Source of the DNA: Rhodovulum sp.
GTDB lineage: Bacteria; Pseudomonadota; Alphaproteobacteria; Rhodobacterales; Rhodobacteraceae
NCBI GenBank assembly: GCA_020637615.1
Contig: JACKKC010000002.1
Location: 1-64,000 of the forward strand
DNA: 64,000 bases
Direction: 5' to 3'
Positions within the stretch are counted from its first letter, which is position 1, and every line of letters starts with the position of its first letter. The notes beneath the pieces were generated by a model that had not been told where the DNA came from, searched no databases, and worked only from the letters and a program-made list of their open reading frames with translations. Shown here piece after piece: positions 38,005-46,558 of the stretch. Both the position numbers and the translations under genes were made by a program.

Positions 38005-38211
38005 AGTGTCCAGCGCAAGCACGTCAACGAACTGTGCGGCAATCGCAGGAACGTGACGGCCGCAACGGCGCTGATCCTCGCCCGTGTGTTCGGCAACAGC
38101 CCGGACTTCTGGCTCAACGTGCAGCGGCGCAGCGATCTTTGGGAAGTGATGAACACGCCCAAAGAGCGCGAGCGGGTTGAGCGTGCGCGTCCATTGGAAA
38201 AAGCCGCCTGA
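38005..38211 (+). pseudogene. HigA-family antitoxin, N-terminally truncated
   Basis: The frame encodes the C-terminal two thirds of a HigA addiction-module antitoxin: QRKHVNELCGNRRNVTAATA, then ILARVFGNSPDFWLNVQRR and DLWEVMNTPKERERVERARP. This is the second half of the HTH plus the dimerisation helix. The first about 35 residues, the promoter and any HigB toxin are missing; homology begins abruptly near 38005, directly next to the integrase-side gene. It appears to be chromosomal or plasmid cargo cut by the integration or deletion that formed this region. Confidence 0.8.
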
Positions 38212-38269
38212 GCACGGCCACGCGGCCCGATGCTTTGGGCCGAGCCACAATTGAGAAGGAGACATCGCC

Positions 38270-39049
38270 ATGACCGTGCCGCTACGCGCCGCCCTTTACC
38301 TGCGCGTTTCGACGGCGCGGCAGGCCGAGCATGATGTTTCCATTCCCGATCAGAAGCGGCAAGGCGAAGCCTATTGCGAGTCGCGCGGCCTGCAACTGAT
38401 CGAAACCTTCATCGAACCCGGCGCATCGGCCACCAATGACCGCAGGCCCGAGTTCCAGCGTATGATCGAGGCGGGCACATCGAAACCCGCGCCCTTCGAT
38501 GTGGTCGTGGTCCATTCGTTCAGCCGCTTCTTCCGCGATCACTTCGAGCTTGAGTTCTATGTCCGCAAGCTGGCGAAGAACGGCGTGAAGCTGGTTTCGA
38601 TCACACAGGAAATGGGCGATGACCCCATGCACGTCATGATGCGGCAGATCATGGCGCTGTTCGATGAATACCAGTCGAAGGAAAACGCCAAGCACGTCAT
38701 GCGGGCCTTGAAGGAGAATGCGCGGCAAGGCTTCTGGAACGGCTCGCTTCCCCCTATCGGCTATCGCACCATCGCCGCCGAGCAGCGCGGAGCCAAGACC
38801 AAGAAGAAGTTGGAAATCGACCCGCTCCACGCCGACACGGTGCGGCTGATCTATCGTCTCGCCCTGGAAGGCGACGGCACCACTGGCCAGATGGGCGTCA
38901 AGAACATCGTCTCCTATCTCAACAGCCGCCGCATCTTCACCCGCGACGGCGGACGCTGGGGCATCGGTCAGGTTCACCGCATCCTGACCCGCCGCACCTA
39001 TATGGGCGAGCACGAGTTCAACAAGCGCTCCAAGACCAAGGAACTCATA
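38270..39049 (+). pseudogene. Large serine recombinase, C-terminus removed by IS630-type element
   Basis: About 260 residues remain. The N-terminal resolvase domain (LYLRVSTARQAEHDVSIPDQ with the catalytic Ser, VVVHSFSRFFRDHFELEF, EYQSKENAKHVMRALKENAR) and the start of the recombinase domain (GYRTI.., IVSYLNSRRIFTRDGGRWG, ILTRRTYMGEHEFN) are intact. A GAGAAGGAG site precedes the ATG. At 39048 the frame runs into the insertion sequence and stays open to 39706, making a chimeric reading frame. The missing zinc-ribbon and coiled-coil end is not found beyond the element, so it was deleted, not just split. Confidence 0.85.
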
Positions 39050-40208
39050 CGGATTCCGCGTGATTGGCTCGGCTATCTGAGGATTCCCTTTGGGAATCGA
39101 GAAGGTTATGCTGCCTGCAACCAAGAGGGAGCAGGCATGGCGCATGTGGCGGGGCATCTGGGCGTCGAGGATTTGCAGGCGGGATACCGGGGCAGCGATG
39201 ACGCGACGCTGGCGCGGCACTATCAGGTGATCTGGCTGCTCGCGCAGGGAAGGACGTGCGCCGAGGTCGCGGGGCTGACGAGCTTCGCGCTGCGCTGGGT
39301 GGAGCAGCTGCTCGAGCGCTACAACGCCTTCGGCCCGGGAAGCCTCGGCGACCGGCGGCGCGGGAACGGCGCGGCGCCGACGGTGCTGACGCCGGCGCTG
39401 CTGGCAGCGGTGCGGGAGCGGGTGCGGCAGCCCCCCGACGACGGTGGGGTCTGGACGGCGAAAAAGGTGGCGATGTTCATGGCGGCCGAACTCGGGCGCC
39501 ATGTCGCCGAGCAGCGCGGCTGGGAAGCGCTGCGCGCGATCGGCTGGACGATCCAGCGCCCGCGGCCGCGCCACGCGGAAGCCGCGTCCCCCGAGGAGCA
39601 GGCGGCGTTCAAAAAAAGCTTGCCGACGTCGTCGCGGAGGAAGCGGCGCGCCATCCCGGCGCGACGGTCGAGACCTTCGCCACCGACGAGCACCGGATCG
39701 GCCTGAAGCCGATCCTGCGTCGGGTCTGGGCGCCCAGGGGCGAGCGTCCGATCGCCCGCGGCCACCACCGCTTCGAATGGTTCTACGTCACCGCCTTCGT
39801 ATCGCCCGCCACCGGCGAGAGCTTCTGGTATCTCGGGACCGGCGTCAGCAAGGAGCTCTTCGAGGGCACCCTCGCCCTCTTCGCCCGCGAGGCCGGCGCC
39901 GGCCGCGACCGGATCATCGTCCTCGTCCTTGACGGCGCCGGATACCACACCCTGCCGCTCGCCGTGCCCGAGGGCATCCGGCTCGTCTTCCTGCCGGCCT
40001 ACACCCCCGAGTTGCAGCCCGCCGAAACCCTCTGGGTCCATGTCGACGAACCCATCGTCAACCGCCACTTCCAGACGCTCGATGACCTCGACGCCGTCGT
40101 CGCCGACAGGTGCGTGGCCTTGGCCAACGACCGCGATCTCATCAGAGGCCAGGCCGGCTTCCATTGGTGGCCAAAGCGGACCAACCCGATCTAATCACGC
40201 GGAAACCG
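39050..40208 (+). mobile_element. IS630-family insertion sequence
   Basis: A 1159-bp element bounded by terminal inverted repeats: left CGGATTCCGCGTGATTGGCT (39050 on) and right, read inward, CGGTTTCCGCGTGATTAGAT, which differ at a few positions. A TA dinucleotide stands directly outside each end (39048-39049, 40209-40210), the IS630/Tc1 target duplication. A sub-terminal hairpin, GATTCCC-TTT-GGGAATC (39082-39098), precedes the transposase. The flanks belong to two different genes, so it did not simply insert into one reading frame. Confidence 0.9.
39137..40194 (+). CDS. IS630-family transposase made by -1 frameshifting
   Basis: The ATG at 39137 (AGAGGGAGCAGG upstream) opens the HTH half: GVEDLQAGYRGSDDATLARH, LAQGRTCAEVAGLTSFALRW. 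This frame reaches a run of seven A (39611-39617) and then leads to a stop at 39706. A -1 shift there restores FKKKLADVVAEEAARHPG and the DDE catalytic half in the next frame: ATDEHRIGLKPILRRVW (Asp), IVLVLDGAGYHT (Asp) and YTPELQPAETLWVHVDE (Glu), ending at 40194. Two-frame organisation is common in IS630. The full fused length, about 352 residues, is normal. Confidence 0.85.
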
Positions 40209-40817
40209 TATCACACCCAGGCCGAGATCTGGGATCTCGTGGTGAAGTACGCCGAGATGCAGGGGGTGGTCGGCATTCACTTCGACGAGTGCCAGCACGT
40301 GTTTGCCGAAGAAGGCGAGCGGACCGATCAGCAGATCCTCGACAGCTTCAAGACCTTGCTCAAGGATTCGCGGTGGTCGCACATGCTCATCCTGTCGGGC
40401 ATCCCGAGTCTCGCCACGCACATCGCGAAGGAGGAGCAGCTGTTTCGGCTGCTTCGGACAGTCTCCTTCGAGGAGATCGATCTGACCCGTCAGAACGACC
40501 TCGACGAGATGACGCAGCCGACCTTCGCATACGCAAGAAAGGCGGACGTCGATTTCGGCCCCCTGGCGACACAGGACTTTCTGGAACGTCTCGCCTTCGC
40601 CTGTTGCGATCGCTGGGGCCTGGTCATCGAGATGCTGATCGACGCCTACACGCATTGCCGGATGCTCGGGGAGTTCGTCTGTTCGGTTGATCACTTTTCC
40701 CATGCCTTCGCCGAGATCTACTCGACGCCCATGGGATACTCCCCCTTCACCATGCCGAATTATCGTGAGAGCTTCGACCCGGGCAAGCTCGCAGAAATTC
40801 TCGAACGGACCCGATAG
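40209..40817 (+). pseudogene. TniB-like AAA+ ATPase, N-terminus lost
   Basis: About 202 residues of a TniB-family transposition ATPase remain, from AEIWDLVVKYAEMQGV to a natural stop. Walker B-like GIHFDECQHVF, SRWSHMLILSGIPSL (sensor region) and WGLVIEMLIDAYTHCRML match TniB of Tn5053/Tn402-type elements. Walker A and the first about 100 residues are absent: the frame begins exactly at the outer TA of the IS630-type element. No TniA or TniQ gene is near. A terminator follows 25 bases later. Confidence 0.82.
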
Positions 40818-40841
40818 CCGTCCCTAACCCTTGAGTAGTTT

Positions 40842-40867
40842 GGCCCGCCTTGTGCGGGCCTTTTCTT
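40842..40867 (+). terminator. Rho-independent terminator after the tniB remnant
   Basis: The stem GGCCCGC / GCGGGCC around CTTGT is followed by TTTTCTTT, 25 bases after the stop codon. Confidence 0.8.
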
Positions 40868-40887
40868 TGGCCTCTCCGCAAACAGAT

Positions 40888-41020
40888 TGCGCACGGATAT
40901 GGTCCCAGTGCGCAAGGATATGCCTGCAGCCGATGACAGGAAGCTGGATTTTCTGTTCTTGATCAATGCGTTGTCTTGGTCCGTCTCGGCCGCGGATCAC
41001 CTTGGTGCGCACTCATATGG
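40888..41020 (+). repeat. Three 15-bp direct repeats, possible transposase-binding sites at a transposon end
   Basis: TGCGCACGGATATGG (40888-40902), TGCGCAAGGATATGC (40909-40923) and TGCGCACTCATATGG (41006-41020) share TGCGCA-N3-ATATG in one orientation. Tni/Tn7-type elements carry several short direct repeats inside each end to bind TniA/TnsB. These repeats lie just beyond the TniB remnant, where the end of that element would be expected. The rest of 40818-41256 holds the terminator and the hisC upstream region, with no gene. Confidence 0.5.
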
Positions 41021-41256
41021 CCCGTTGGCAGAATGAGCGGAAAGTCAACGGTTTGCGTGCGGTTTGTGGAGGCCCTTCGGGGGCGGGTTCCCGGCTTGCG
41101 CCTGCCGGAGGCCGGCGGCGGTTGGTCGCGGGGCCGGCGTTCCCGAGCGGCATGGCGGGCAGGGCGGGGCCGGCCGGTCGCGCGCCGTCCGGAATCGCGG
41201 TGGAAATCGCGCCGGCGGCCGGCTAGAGACGGGGCGCAGCAAATCCGAGCGTACCC

Positions 41257-42354
41257 ATGTCCGAGCCCCATCCGACGATCCGACCGCAGCCCGGCATTCT
41301 CGACATCGCCCCCTACAAGGGTGGCGAGTCGAAGCTCGCGGGCCATGCGTCGGTGCTGAAGCTCAGCTCCAACGAGAACCCGTTCGGGCCCTCCCCGCTG
41401 GCGCTGGAGGCGTTCAGGGCTGCCGCGCAGAGCCTTCACATCTATCCGAATTCCGATCATGCGGCGCTGCGTGCCGCGATCGGCGACGTGCATGGGATCG
41501 ACGCCGAACGCATCGTCTGCGGCGCGGGATCGGACGAGATCATCAGCCTGCTCTGCCAGGCCTATGCCGGGCCGGGCGGCGAGGTGCTCCAGACCGAGCA
41601 CGGCTTCGGCCTCTACCGCATCTCCGCGCTCGCCGCGGGGGCGGCGCCGGTCGTGGTGCCGGAACGGGAGCGCAGGACGGATGTCGACGCGCTGCTCGCC
41701 GCCTGCAACGAGCGCACGCAGTTGGTCTTCATCGCCAATCCCAACAACCCGACCGGCACGATGACCCCGGTGGACGAGGTCGCCCGCCTCGCCGCCGGGC
41801 TGCCGCCGCAGGCGCTGCTGGTGCTCGACGGCGCCTATGCGGAGTTCGCCCGGGACTTCAACGGCCATGTCGATCTGGTCGACGCCCGCGACAACGTGGT
41901 GGTGACCCGCACCTTCTCGAAGATCCATGGTCTGGGCGGGCTCCGCATCGGCTGGGGCTATGGTCCGGCCCATGTGGTCGATGCGCTCTCGCGCGTGCGC
42001 GGCCCCTTCAACCTCTCCACCGCGGCGCTGGTGACCGCCACCGCGGCGATCCGCGACACCGGATGGACCGAGCATTGCCACAGCGAGAACGTCCGCAACC
42101 GCGCGCGGCTCGCCGAGGGCCTCGCCGGGCTCGGCATTCCTTCGGACCCGTCCGAGGCGAATTTCGTGCTCGCCCGCTTCCGCGACCGCGCCGAGGCGGA
42201 GGCCTGCGACCGCCACCTGCGCGAGCAGGGCATCATCGTGCGCCGGGTCGCGGGCTACAACCTGCCCGCCGCGCTGCGCATCACGGTGGGCGATGCCGCG
42301 GCCTGCGAGCGGGTGATCGGGGCGGTGGCGGATTTCGTCAGGGTCCGCGCCTGA
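41257..42354 (+). CDS. hisC: Histidinol-phosphate aminotransferase
   Basis: A 365-residue PLP enzyme that transaminates imidazole-acetol phosphate in histidine synthesis; in alphaproteobacteria it can also serve aromatic amino acids. It has KLSSNENPFGPSP, FIANPNNPTGTM, and the PLP lysine in TRTFSKIHGLGGLRIGW near residue 217; the C-terminal Arg is in LRITVGD. Its stop overlaps the tyrC ATG (TGATG). The pairing with prephenate dehydrogenase suggests use in phenylalanine/tyrosine synthesis as well. Confidence 0.95.
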   Translation: MSEPHPTIRPQPGILDIAPYKGGESKLAGHASVLKLSSNENPFGPSPLALEAFRAAAQSLHIYPNSDHAALRAAIGDVHGIDAERIVCGAGSDEIISLLCQAYAGPGGEVLQTEHGFGLYRISALAAGAAPVVVPERERRTDVDALLAACNERTQLVFIANPNNPTGTMTPVDEVARLAAGLPPQALLVLDGAYAEFARDFNGHVDLVDARDNVVVTRTFSKIHGLGGLRIGWGYGPAHVVDALSRVRGPFNLSTAALVTATAAIRDTGWTEHCHSENVRNRARLAEGLAGLGIPSDPSEANFVLARFRDRAEAEACDRHLREQGIIVRRVAGYNLPAALRITVGDAAACERVIGAVADFVRVRA

Positions 42355-43271
42355 TGGCCTTCGAGCGGGTGGCGCTGATCGGGCTGGGGCTGATCGCCTC
42401 GTCGATCAGCCATGCCATGCGCCGGGCCGGGATCGCGTCGGAGATCACCGGCCATTCCCGCAGCGCCGGGACCCGCGCCGAGGCCGCCCGGCTGGGGCTC
42501 TGCGAGGTCCGCGAGACCGCCGCGGAGGCCGTGCGGGACGCCGATCTGGTGATCCTCTGCGTGCCGGTCGGGGCCATGGAGGCCGTCGCCCGCGAGATCG
42601 CGCCCGTCCTGAAGGCCGGCGCGACCGTCACCGACGTCGGCTCGGTCAAGGGCGGGGTGATCGCCGCGGTCGCGCCGCATCTGCCGGCGACGGTGCGGTT
42701 CATTCCCGGCCACCCGCTCGCCGGGACCGAGCATTCCGGCCCCGCCGCGGGCTTCGCCGAGCTCTTCGACAACCGCTGGTGCCTGCTGACGCCCCTGCCG
42801 GGCACCGACCCCGGCGCGCTCGCGGAACTGGTCGGGTTCTGGACAGCGCTCGGGGCGAGGGTCGACACGATGGAGCCCGAGCACCACGATCTGGTGCTCG
42901 CGGTGACGAGCCACGTGCCGCATCTGATCGCCTATACCATGGTCGGGGTCGCCGACGACCTGCGCCGCGTCACCGCCTCGGAGGTCATCAATTATTCCGC
43001 CGCGGGTTTCCGCGACTTCACCCGCATCGCGGCGTCCGACCCGGTGATGTGGCGCGACGTCTTCCTCAACAACCGCGAGGCGACGCTCGACATCCTCGGC
43101 CGCTTCACCGAGGAGCTCTTCGCGCTGCAGCGCGCCGTGCGCACCGGGGACGGCGCGCATCTCCAGGAATATTTCACCCGGACCCGGGCGATCCGCCGCG
43201 GCATCATCGAGGCCGGCCAGGACACGCCCGTGCCCGATTTCGGCCGCACGCCGGCGGCCAGGGGCCATTGA
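42354..43271 (+). CDS. tyrC: Prephenate/arogenate dehydrogenase
   Basis: A 305-residue NAD(P)-dependent dehydrogenase of the tyrosine branch. The Rossmann motif is VALIGLGLIASSISHAM at the N-terminus. VTDVGSVKGGV, FIPGHPLAGTEHSGP, EHHDLVLAVTSHVPHLIAY and GFRDFTRIAASDPVMWRDVFLNN are typical family blocks. Whether it prefers prephenate or arogenate cannot be read from the sequence. The start sits in a TGATG overlap with hisC, so the two are coupled. Confidence 0.93.
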   Translation: MAFERVALIGLGLIASSISHAMRRAGIASEITGHSRSAGTRAEAARLGLCEVRETAAEAVRDADLVILCVPVGAMEAVAREIAPVLKAGATVTDVGSVKGGVIAAVAPHLPATVRFIPGHPLAGTEHSGPAAGFAELFDNRWCLLTPLPGTDPGALAELVGFWTALGARVDTMEPEHHDLVLAVTSHVPHLIAYTMVGVADDLRRVTASEVINYSAAGFRDFTRIAASDPVMWRDVFLNNREATLDILGRFTEELFALQRAVRTGDGAHLQEYFTRTRAIRRGIIEAGQDTPVPDFGRTPAARGH

Positions 43272-43287
43272 CCCGGGAGGCGGCGCG

Positions 43288-44307
43288 CTAGCCGCTCCGG
43301 CCGGGCAGCACCAGCCGCGGCGCCGCGCCCAGGACCACCGGCCCGAGACGGGCGACGCCGTCCTCGAAATCGAGCGGCACCTTCAGCGATTCCGCATCGC
43401 CCGAAAGGGTCGCGATCAGCCCCAGCCCGGTGCGCAGCGTCGCCGCGAGCGCCGGCGCGAGCGTGCCCGATGCCTCGGCGAGCGCGATCATCTCGCGCCA
43501 GTTCCGCGCCCGGAGGTCGAGCCGGCCTTCTGCGAAGCCCTGCGCATCGACGTCGAGCGTGCCTTTGGCGCGCAGGTCGAGCGATCCCCAGGTGACGGAG
43601 GCATCGCGCACCAGCACCTGTTCGAGCACCGGATTGCCCGCCTCGACGGAGGCCCGGTTCCAGGCCCGGTCGAAGTCGAGCGTGGCGTCGAGATGCACGC
43701 GCTCCACCGCCGAGGGCAGCACCTCCATGCCGCCGATCCGGGCGCTCAGCGCCTCCGGCAGCTGGATGTTTTCCGCGGTCAGCCCGATGTCATGGGCGAA
43801 GTCCGGAGCGCCGTCGGCCGCCTGCCGCGTGGCGAAATTCGCGTGCCCGATCGCCGCCGCCCAGCCCGATTCGCCGCGGAGCGCCATGTCGTCGATCTCG
43901 ATGCTGCTCCGGTCGAGCGTCAGCCGCGTGTCCGGCTCGAAGATCACCGAGCCGCGCATCAGGCGGCTGTCGAGATGCACGGTCTCGTAGGGGGTCGCGA
44001 CGGTCTGCGGGCCGGGCCAGGCGGCGATCACGTGATGGGGCTTGTAGGAGAGCGACAGCACCTCGAACCGGTCCGCCTGCCAGGCCCAGCCGGCTTCCGG
44101 GTCGGCGATGTCGAGGCCCTCGACGATCAGGTCGATCCGGTTGGGAAAGCCCGTGACGCGCACATCCGCCGTCTCCGCCACCCAGCCCGCGTCCCGGCGT
44201 CCGGCGAGCCAGGATTCGATCGCGTTCTGCCGGGTCGTGGCGCCGAAGTACCACCAGCCACTCCATGCCAGCCCGGCGAGGATCACGATTGCCAACAGGA
44301 TGCGCAT
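43288..44307 (-). CDS. DUF2125 envelope protein
   Basis: A 339-residue protein with an N-terminal signal anchor (MRILLAIVILAGLAWSGWWYF). The rest is a beta-rich DUF2125 domain with GFPNRIDLIVEGL, WQADRFEVLSLSYKPHHVIAAWPGPQ and a C-terminal GLIATLSGDAESLKVPLDF. The family is common in alphaproteobacteria and its function is unknown; the repeated strands suggest an AsmA-like periplasmic protein. It converges on tyrC, 16 bases away, and is divergent from the cyclotransferase gene. Confidence 0.85.
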   Translation of the reverse strand: MRILLAIVILAGLAWSGWWYFGATTRQNAIESWLAGRRDAGWVAETADVRVTGFPNRIDLIVEGLDIADPEAGWAWQADRFEVLSLSYKPHHVIAAWPGPQTVATPYETVHLDSRLMRGSVIFEPDTRLTLDRSSIEIDDMALRGESGWAAAIGHANFATRQAADGAPDFAHDIGLTAENIQLPEALSARIGGMEVLPSAVERVHLDATLDFDRAWNRASVEAGNPVLEQVLVRDASVTWGSLDLRAKGTLDVDAQGFAEGRLDLRARNWREMIALAEASGTLAPALAATLRTGLGLIATLSGDAESLKVPLDFEDGVARLGPVVLGAAPRLVLPGRSG

Positions 44308-44368
44308 CGCCTAACCCCCCGAGCGGTCCCTGGTGGATAGCGCAGGCGGTGCGACGGGAACAAGGGCG

Positions 44369-44905
44369 ATGCAATCGGGTGATCTCTGGGTATTCGGCTA
44401 CGGCTCGCTGATCTGGGAGCCGGGCTTCGATTTCGTCGAGCGGCGGCTGGCCACGCTCGAGGGCTATCGCCGGGCCTTCTGCATGGCCTCGATCCGCTAT
44501 CGCGGCACGCCCGAGGCGCCGGGGCTCGTGCTCGCGCTCGACCGCGAGGCGGCGGGCGCGTGCCGCGGCGTCGCCTATCGCGTGTCCGAACCGGTGGCGG
44601 CAGTGACGCTCGATTACCTGCGCGAGCGGGAGCTGATCTCCTATGCCTATGACGAGGCGCGGCTGCCGGTGCGGCTGGACGGCGGCGGCGAGGTCGAGGC
44701 GGTGACCTTCGTGAGCAATCGCGAGCATCCGCAGTATCGCGGCGGCCTCTCGCTCGACGACCAGGCCGAGGTGATCGCCCGGGCGGTCGGCCCGCGGGGG
44801 CCGAATTCGGACTATCTGCTCAACACGGTCGCGAGCCTCGAGGCGCTGGGGCTGCACGATCCCGAGCTTCACGAGCTCGCGGAAATGGTGCGCCGGCGAC
44901 GGTAG
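44369..44905 (+). CDS. ChaC-like gamma-glutamylcyclotransferase
   Basis: A 178-residue ChaC-family enzyme, which splits glutathione into 5-oxoproline and Cys-Gly in the cytosol. The substrate loop FGYGSLIWEPGF is near residue 9, RRAFCMASIRYRGTPEAPGLVLALD follows, and the conserved acidic region LDYLRERELISYAY supplies the catalytic Glu. GRGPNSDYLLN-type GPRGPNSDYLLNTV closes the domain. I use the ATG with AAGGGCG upstream, not the earlier in-frame ATG. Confidence 0.88.
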   Translation: MQSGDLWVFGYGSLIWEPGFDFVERRLATLEGYRRAFCMASIRYRGTPEAPGLVLALDREAAGACRGVAYRVSEPVAAVTLDYLRERELISYAYDEARLPVRLDGGGEVEAVTFVSNREHPQYRGGLSLDDQAEVIARAVGPRGPNSDYLLNTVASLEALGLHDPELHELAEMVRRRR

Positions 44906-44907
44906 GC

Positions 44908-44985
44908 GCGGGGGGCGGGCGCTGCCCGGCGGTTCCCGCCTGGCGAGATGGTGACGCCGGCCCGGATGGAACTCGGGCGGAAGGG
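44908..44985 (-). repeat. Intergenic repeat B, copy B7 (partial)
   Basis: End fragment of family B in inverse orientation: GGGGCGGGCGCTGCCCGGCGG, then GGCGAGATGGTGACGCCGG and CCGGATGGAACTCGGGCGG. The core and the other end are missing. It fills the 98-bp gap between the convergent cyclotransferase and nfeD genes. Confidence 0.72.
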
Positions 44986-45003
44986 CAGCTGCGCCGGCGT
45001 TCG

Positions 45004-45477
45004 CTAGATTTTGCGCACCCAGACGACGATGCCGTCCGCGGCGATGATGCGGACCCGGTCGCCGGGATCGAGCTTGACGTCGCCGCCGTCGAGCCGCGCC
45101 GGCCAGGGCACGCCGTCCACGGTCACCTGCCCCTCGTGCCAGGAGAACGCGACCACCTCGGCCTCGCGGCCGACCAGCGCATCCGCCCGGCGGTTGAGCT
45201 TGCCGGCCTTGTCGCCGAGATCGCCGTAGCGCGCCACGAGCGCGCGTCCGGCGAAGGTGAAGGCGATCGACAGCACGCCGAAGATCGCGATCTGGCCCCA
45301 GATCGAGAGCCCGCCCGCGAGCCAGAGCACCGCCGCGGTGACGAGGGCGGCGAGCGCCGACCAGATCAGCACGGTCGAGACCGTCAGCATCTCGATCGCC
45401 GCGAAGAGGATGGCGGCGGCCACCCACCACCAGGGCGACACCGCCGCGCCGATCAGATCCGGTCCCGCCGCCTCCAC
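45004..45477 (-). CDS. NfeD-family membrane protein
   Basis: A 157-residue protein with two or three hydrophobic segments (about 16-38, 40-57, 60-80) followed by a cytosolic OB-fold (NfeD C-terminal) domain with LNRRADALVGREAEV, GQVTVDGVPWPARLDGG and GDRVRIIAADG. NfeD proteins pair with SPFH proteins in membrane microdomains. It starts with GTG 3 bases after the SPFH stop and is the second gene of that operon. Confidence 0.92.
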   Translation of the reverse strand: MEAAGPDLIGAAVSPWWWVAAAILFAAIEMLTVSTVLIWSALAALVTAAVLWLAGGLSIWGQIAIFGVLSIAFTFAGRALVARYGDLGDKAGKLNRRADALVGREAEVVAFSWHEGQVTVDGVPWPARLDGGDVKLDPGDRVRIIAADGIVVWVRKI

Positions 45478-45480
45478 CGG

Positions 45481-46404
45481 TCAGCCCCGATCGCCCGAGC
45501 CCGCGGCCCGGGCGATCTCGGCGATGCCGGTGACCGAGCCGATCAGGCCCGCGGCCTCCAGCGGGATCATCACCGTCTTGGAATTCGGGCTCGCCGCGAC
45601 GTCGCGCAGGGCCTCGGTGTATTTCTGGGCGACGAAATAGTTCACCGCGCGGATGTCGCCGCGGGCGATGGCCTCGGAGACCATGGAGGTCGCCTTGGCC
45701 TCGGCCTCGGCCGCGCGCTCGCGGGCCTCGGCGTCGAGGAAGGCGGCCTGGCGGCGGCCCTCGGCCTCGCGAATCTGCGCCTCGCGCTCGCCCTCGGCCT
45801 TGAGGATCGCCGCCTGCTTCTGGCCCTCGGCAGTGAGGATCTCGGCGCGCTTCAGCCGCTCGGCCTTCATCTGCCGCGCCATGGCCTCGTTGATGTCGGG
45901 CGGCGGCGCGAGGTCGCGGATCTCCACCCGCGTCACCTTGACGCCCCAGGGCGTCGAGGCCGCGTCGATCACCGAGAGCAGGCGGTGGTTGATCGCGTCG
46001 CGGTTGGACAGCGCTTCGTCGAGCTCCATCGAGCCGAGCACGGCGCGGATGTTGGTCTGGCTGATGTTGCGCAGCGCCTGTTCGAGGTCGCGCACCTCGT
46101 AGGCCGCCTTGCTGGCCTCGACCACCTGGTAGAAGGCCACCGCATCGGCCACCACCATGGCGTTGTCCTTGGTGATGACCTCCTGTTCCTCGATGTCGAG
46201 AACCGTCTCCATCATGTTGATCTTGGAGCCGATCCTGTCCATCAGCGGGATCAGGAAGCGCAGGCCGGGATCGAGCGTGCGGGTGTAGCGGCCGAAGCGC
46301 TCCACGGTCCAGTTCTCGCCCTGCGGGACGGATTTGACCATCGTGAAGATCAGGATGATCGCGAAGGCCAGGATGGCGATTGCGGGGGCGCCGAAGGCTT
46401 CCAT
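45481..46404 (-). CDS. SPFH/band-7 membrane protein (QmcA/stomatin-like)
   Basis: A 307-residue protein. A single N-terminal transmembrane helix (about 5-24) precedes the SPFH domain (VPQGENWTVERFGRYTRTLDPGLRFLIP, NMMETVLDIEEQEVITKDNAMV) and a long charged coiled coil (about 195-250, AEILTAEGQKQAAILKAEGERE) that drives oligomerisation. Related proteins stabilise membrane proteases or microdomains. The ATG with GAGGA upstream excludes an N-terminal extension. It is the operon leader for nfeD and divergent from the MotA-like gene. Confidence 0.93.
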   Translation of the reverse strand: MEAFGAPAIAILAFAIILIFTMVKSVPQGENWTVERFGRYTRTLDPGLRFLIPLMDRIGSKINMMETVLDIEEQEVITKDNAMVVADAVAFYQVVEASKAAYEVRDLEQALRNISQTNIRAVLGSMELDEALSNRDAINHRLLSVIDAASTPWGVKVTRVEIRDLAPPPDINEAMARQMKAERLKRAEILTAEGQKQAAILKAEGEREAQIREAEGRRQAAFLDAEARERAAEAEAKATSMVSEAIARGDIRAVNYFVAQKYTEALRDVAASPNSKTVMIPLEAAGLIGSVTGIAEIARAAGSGDRG

Positions 46405-46558
46405 TGCTCGGTCCTCGATCGGTGCCGTCGCCGGCACGCAGCTGCTCTGCCCCCTCACAATGTTTGGAGCGGATTGTGCTGCAACACAAGCCGGTTGGAA
46501 AGCGCGCCGCAGCGTCGTAATGTCGCGCGGCAGGGGCCAAAGAAAGATACAGGCACAC

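Noticed and set aside
38270..39706. A single 478-residue recombinase gene
   Set aside because: Residues after about 260 are encoded by the insertion sequence; the fusion is an accident of frame across the inverted repeat.
40824..41012. 62-residue minus-strand open frame upstream of hisC
   Set aside because: It overlaps the terminator and the direct repeats. The apparent repeated HILAH/HIRAQ motif is a translation of those DNA repeats.
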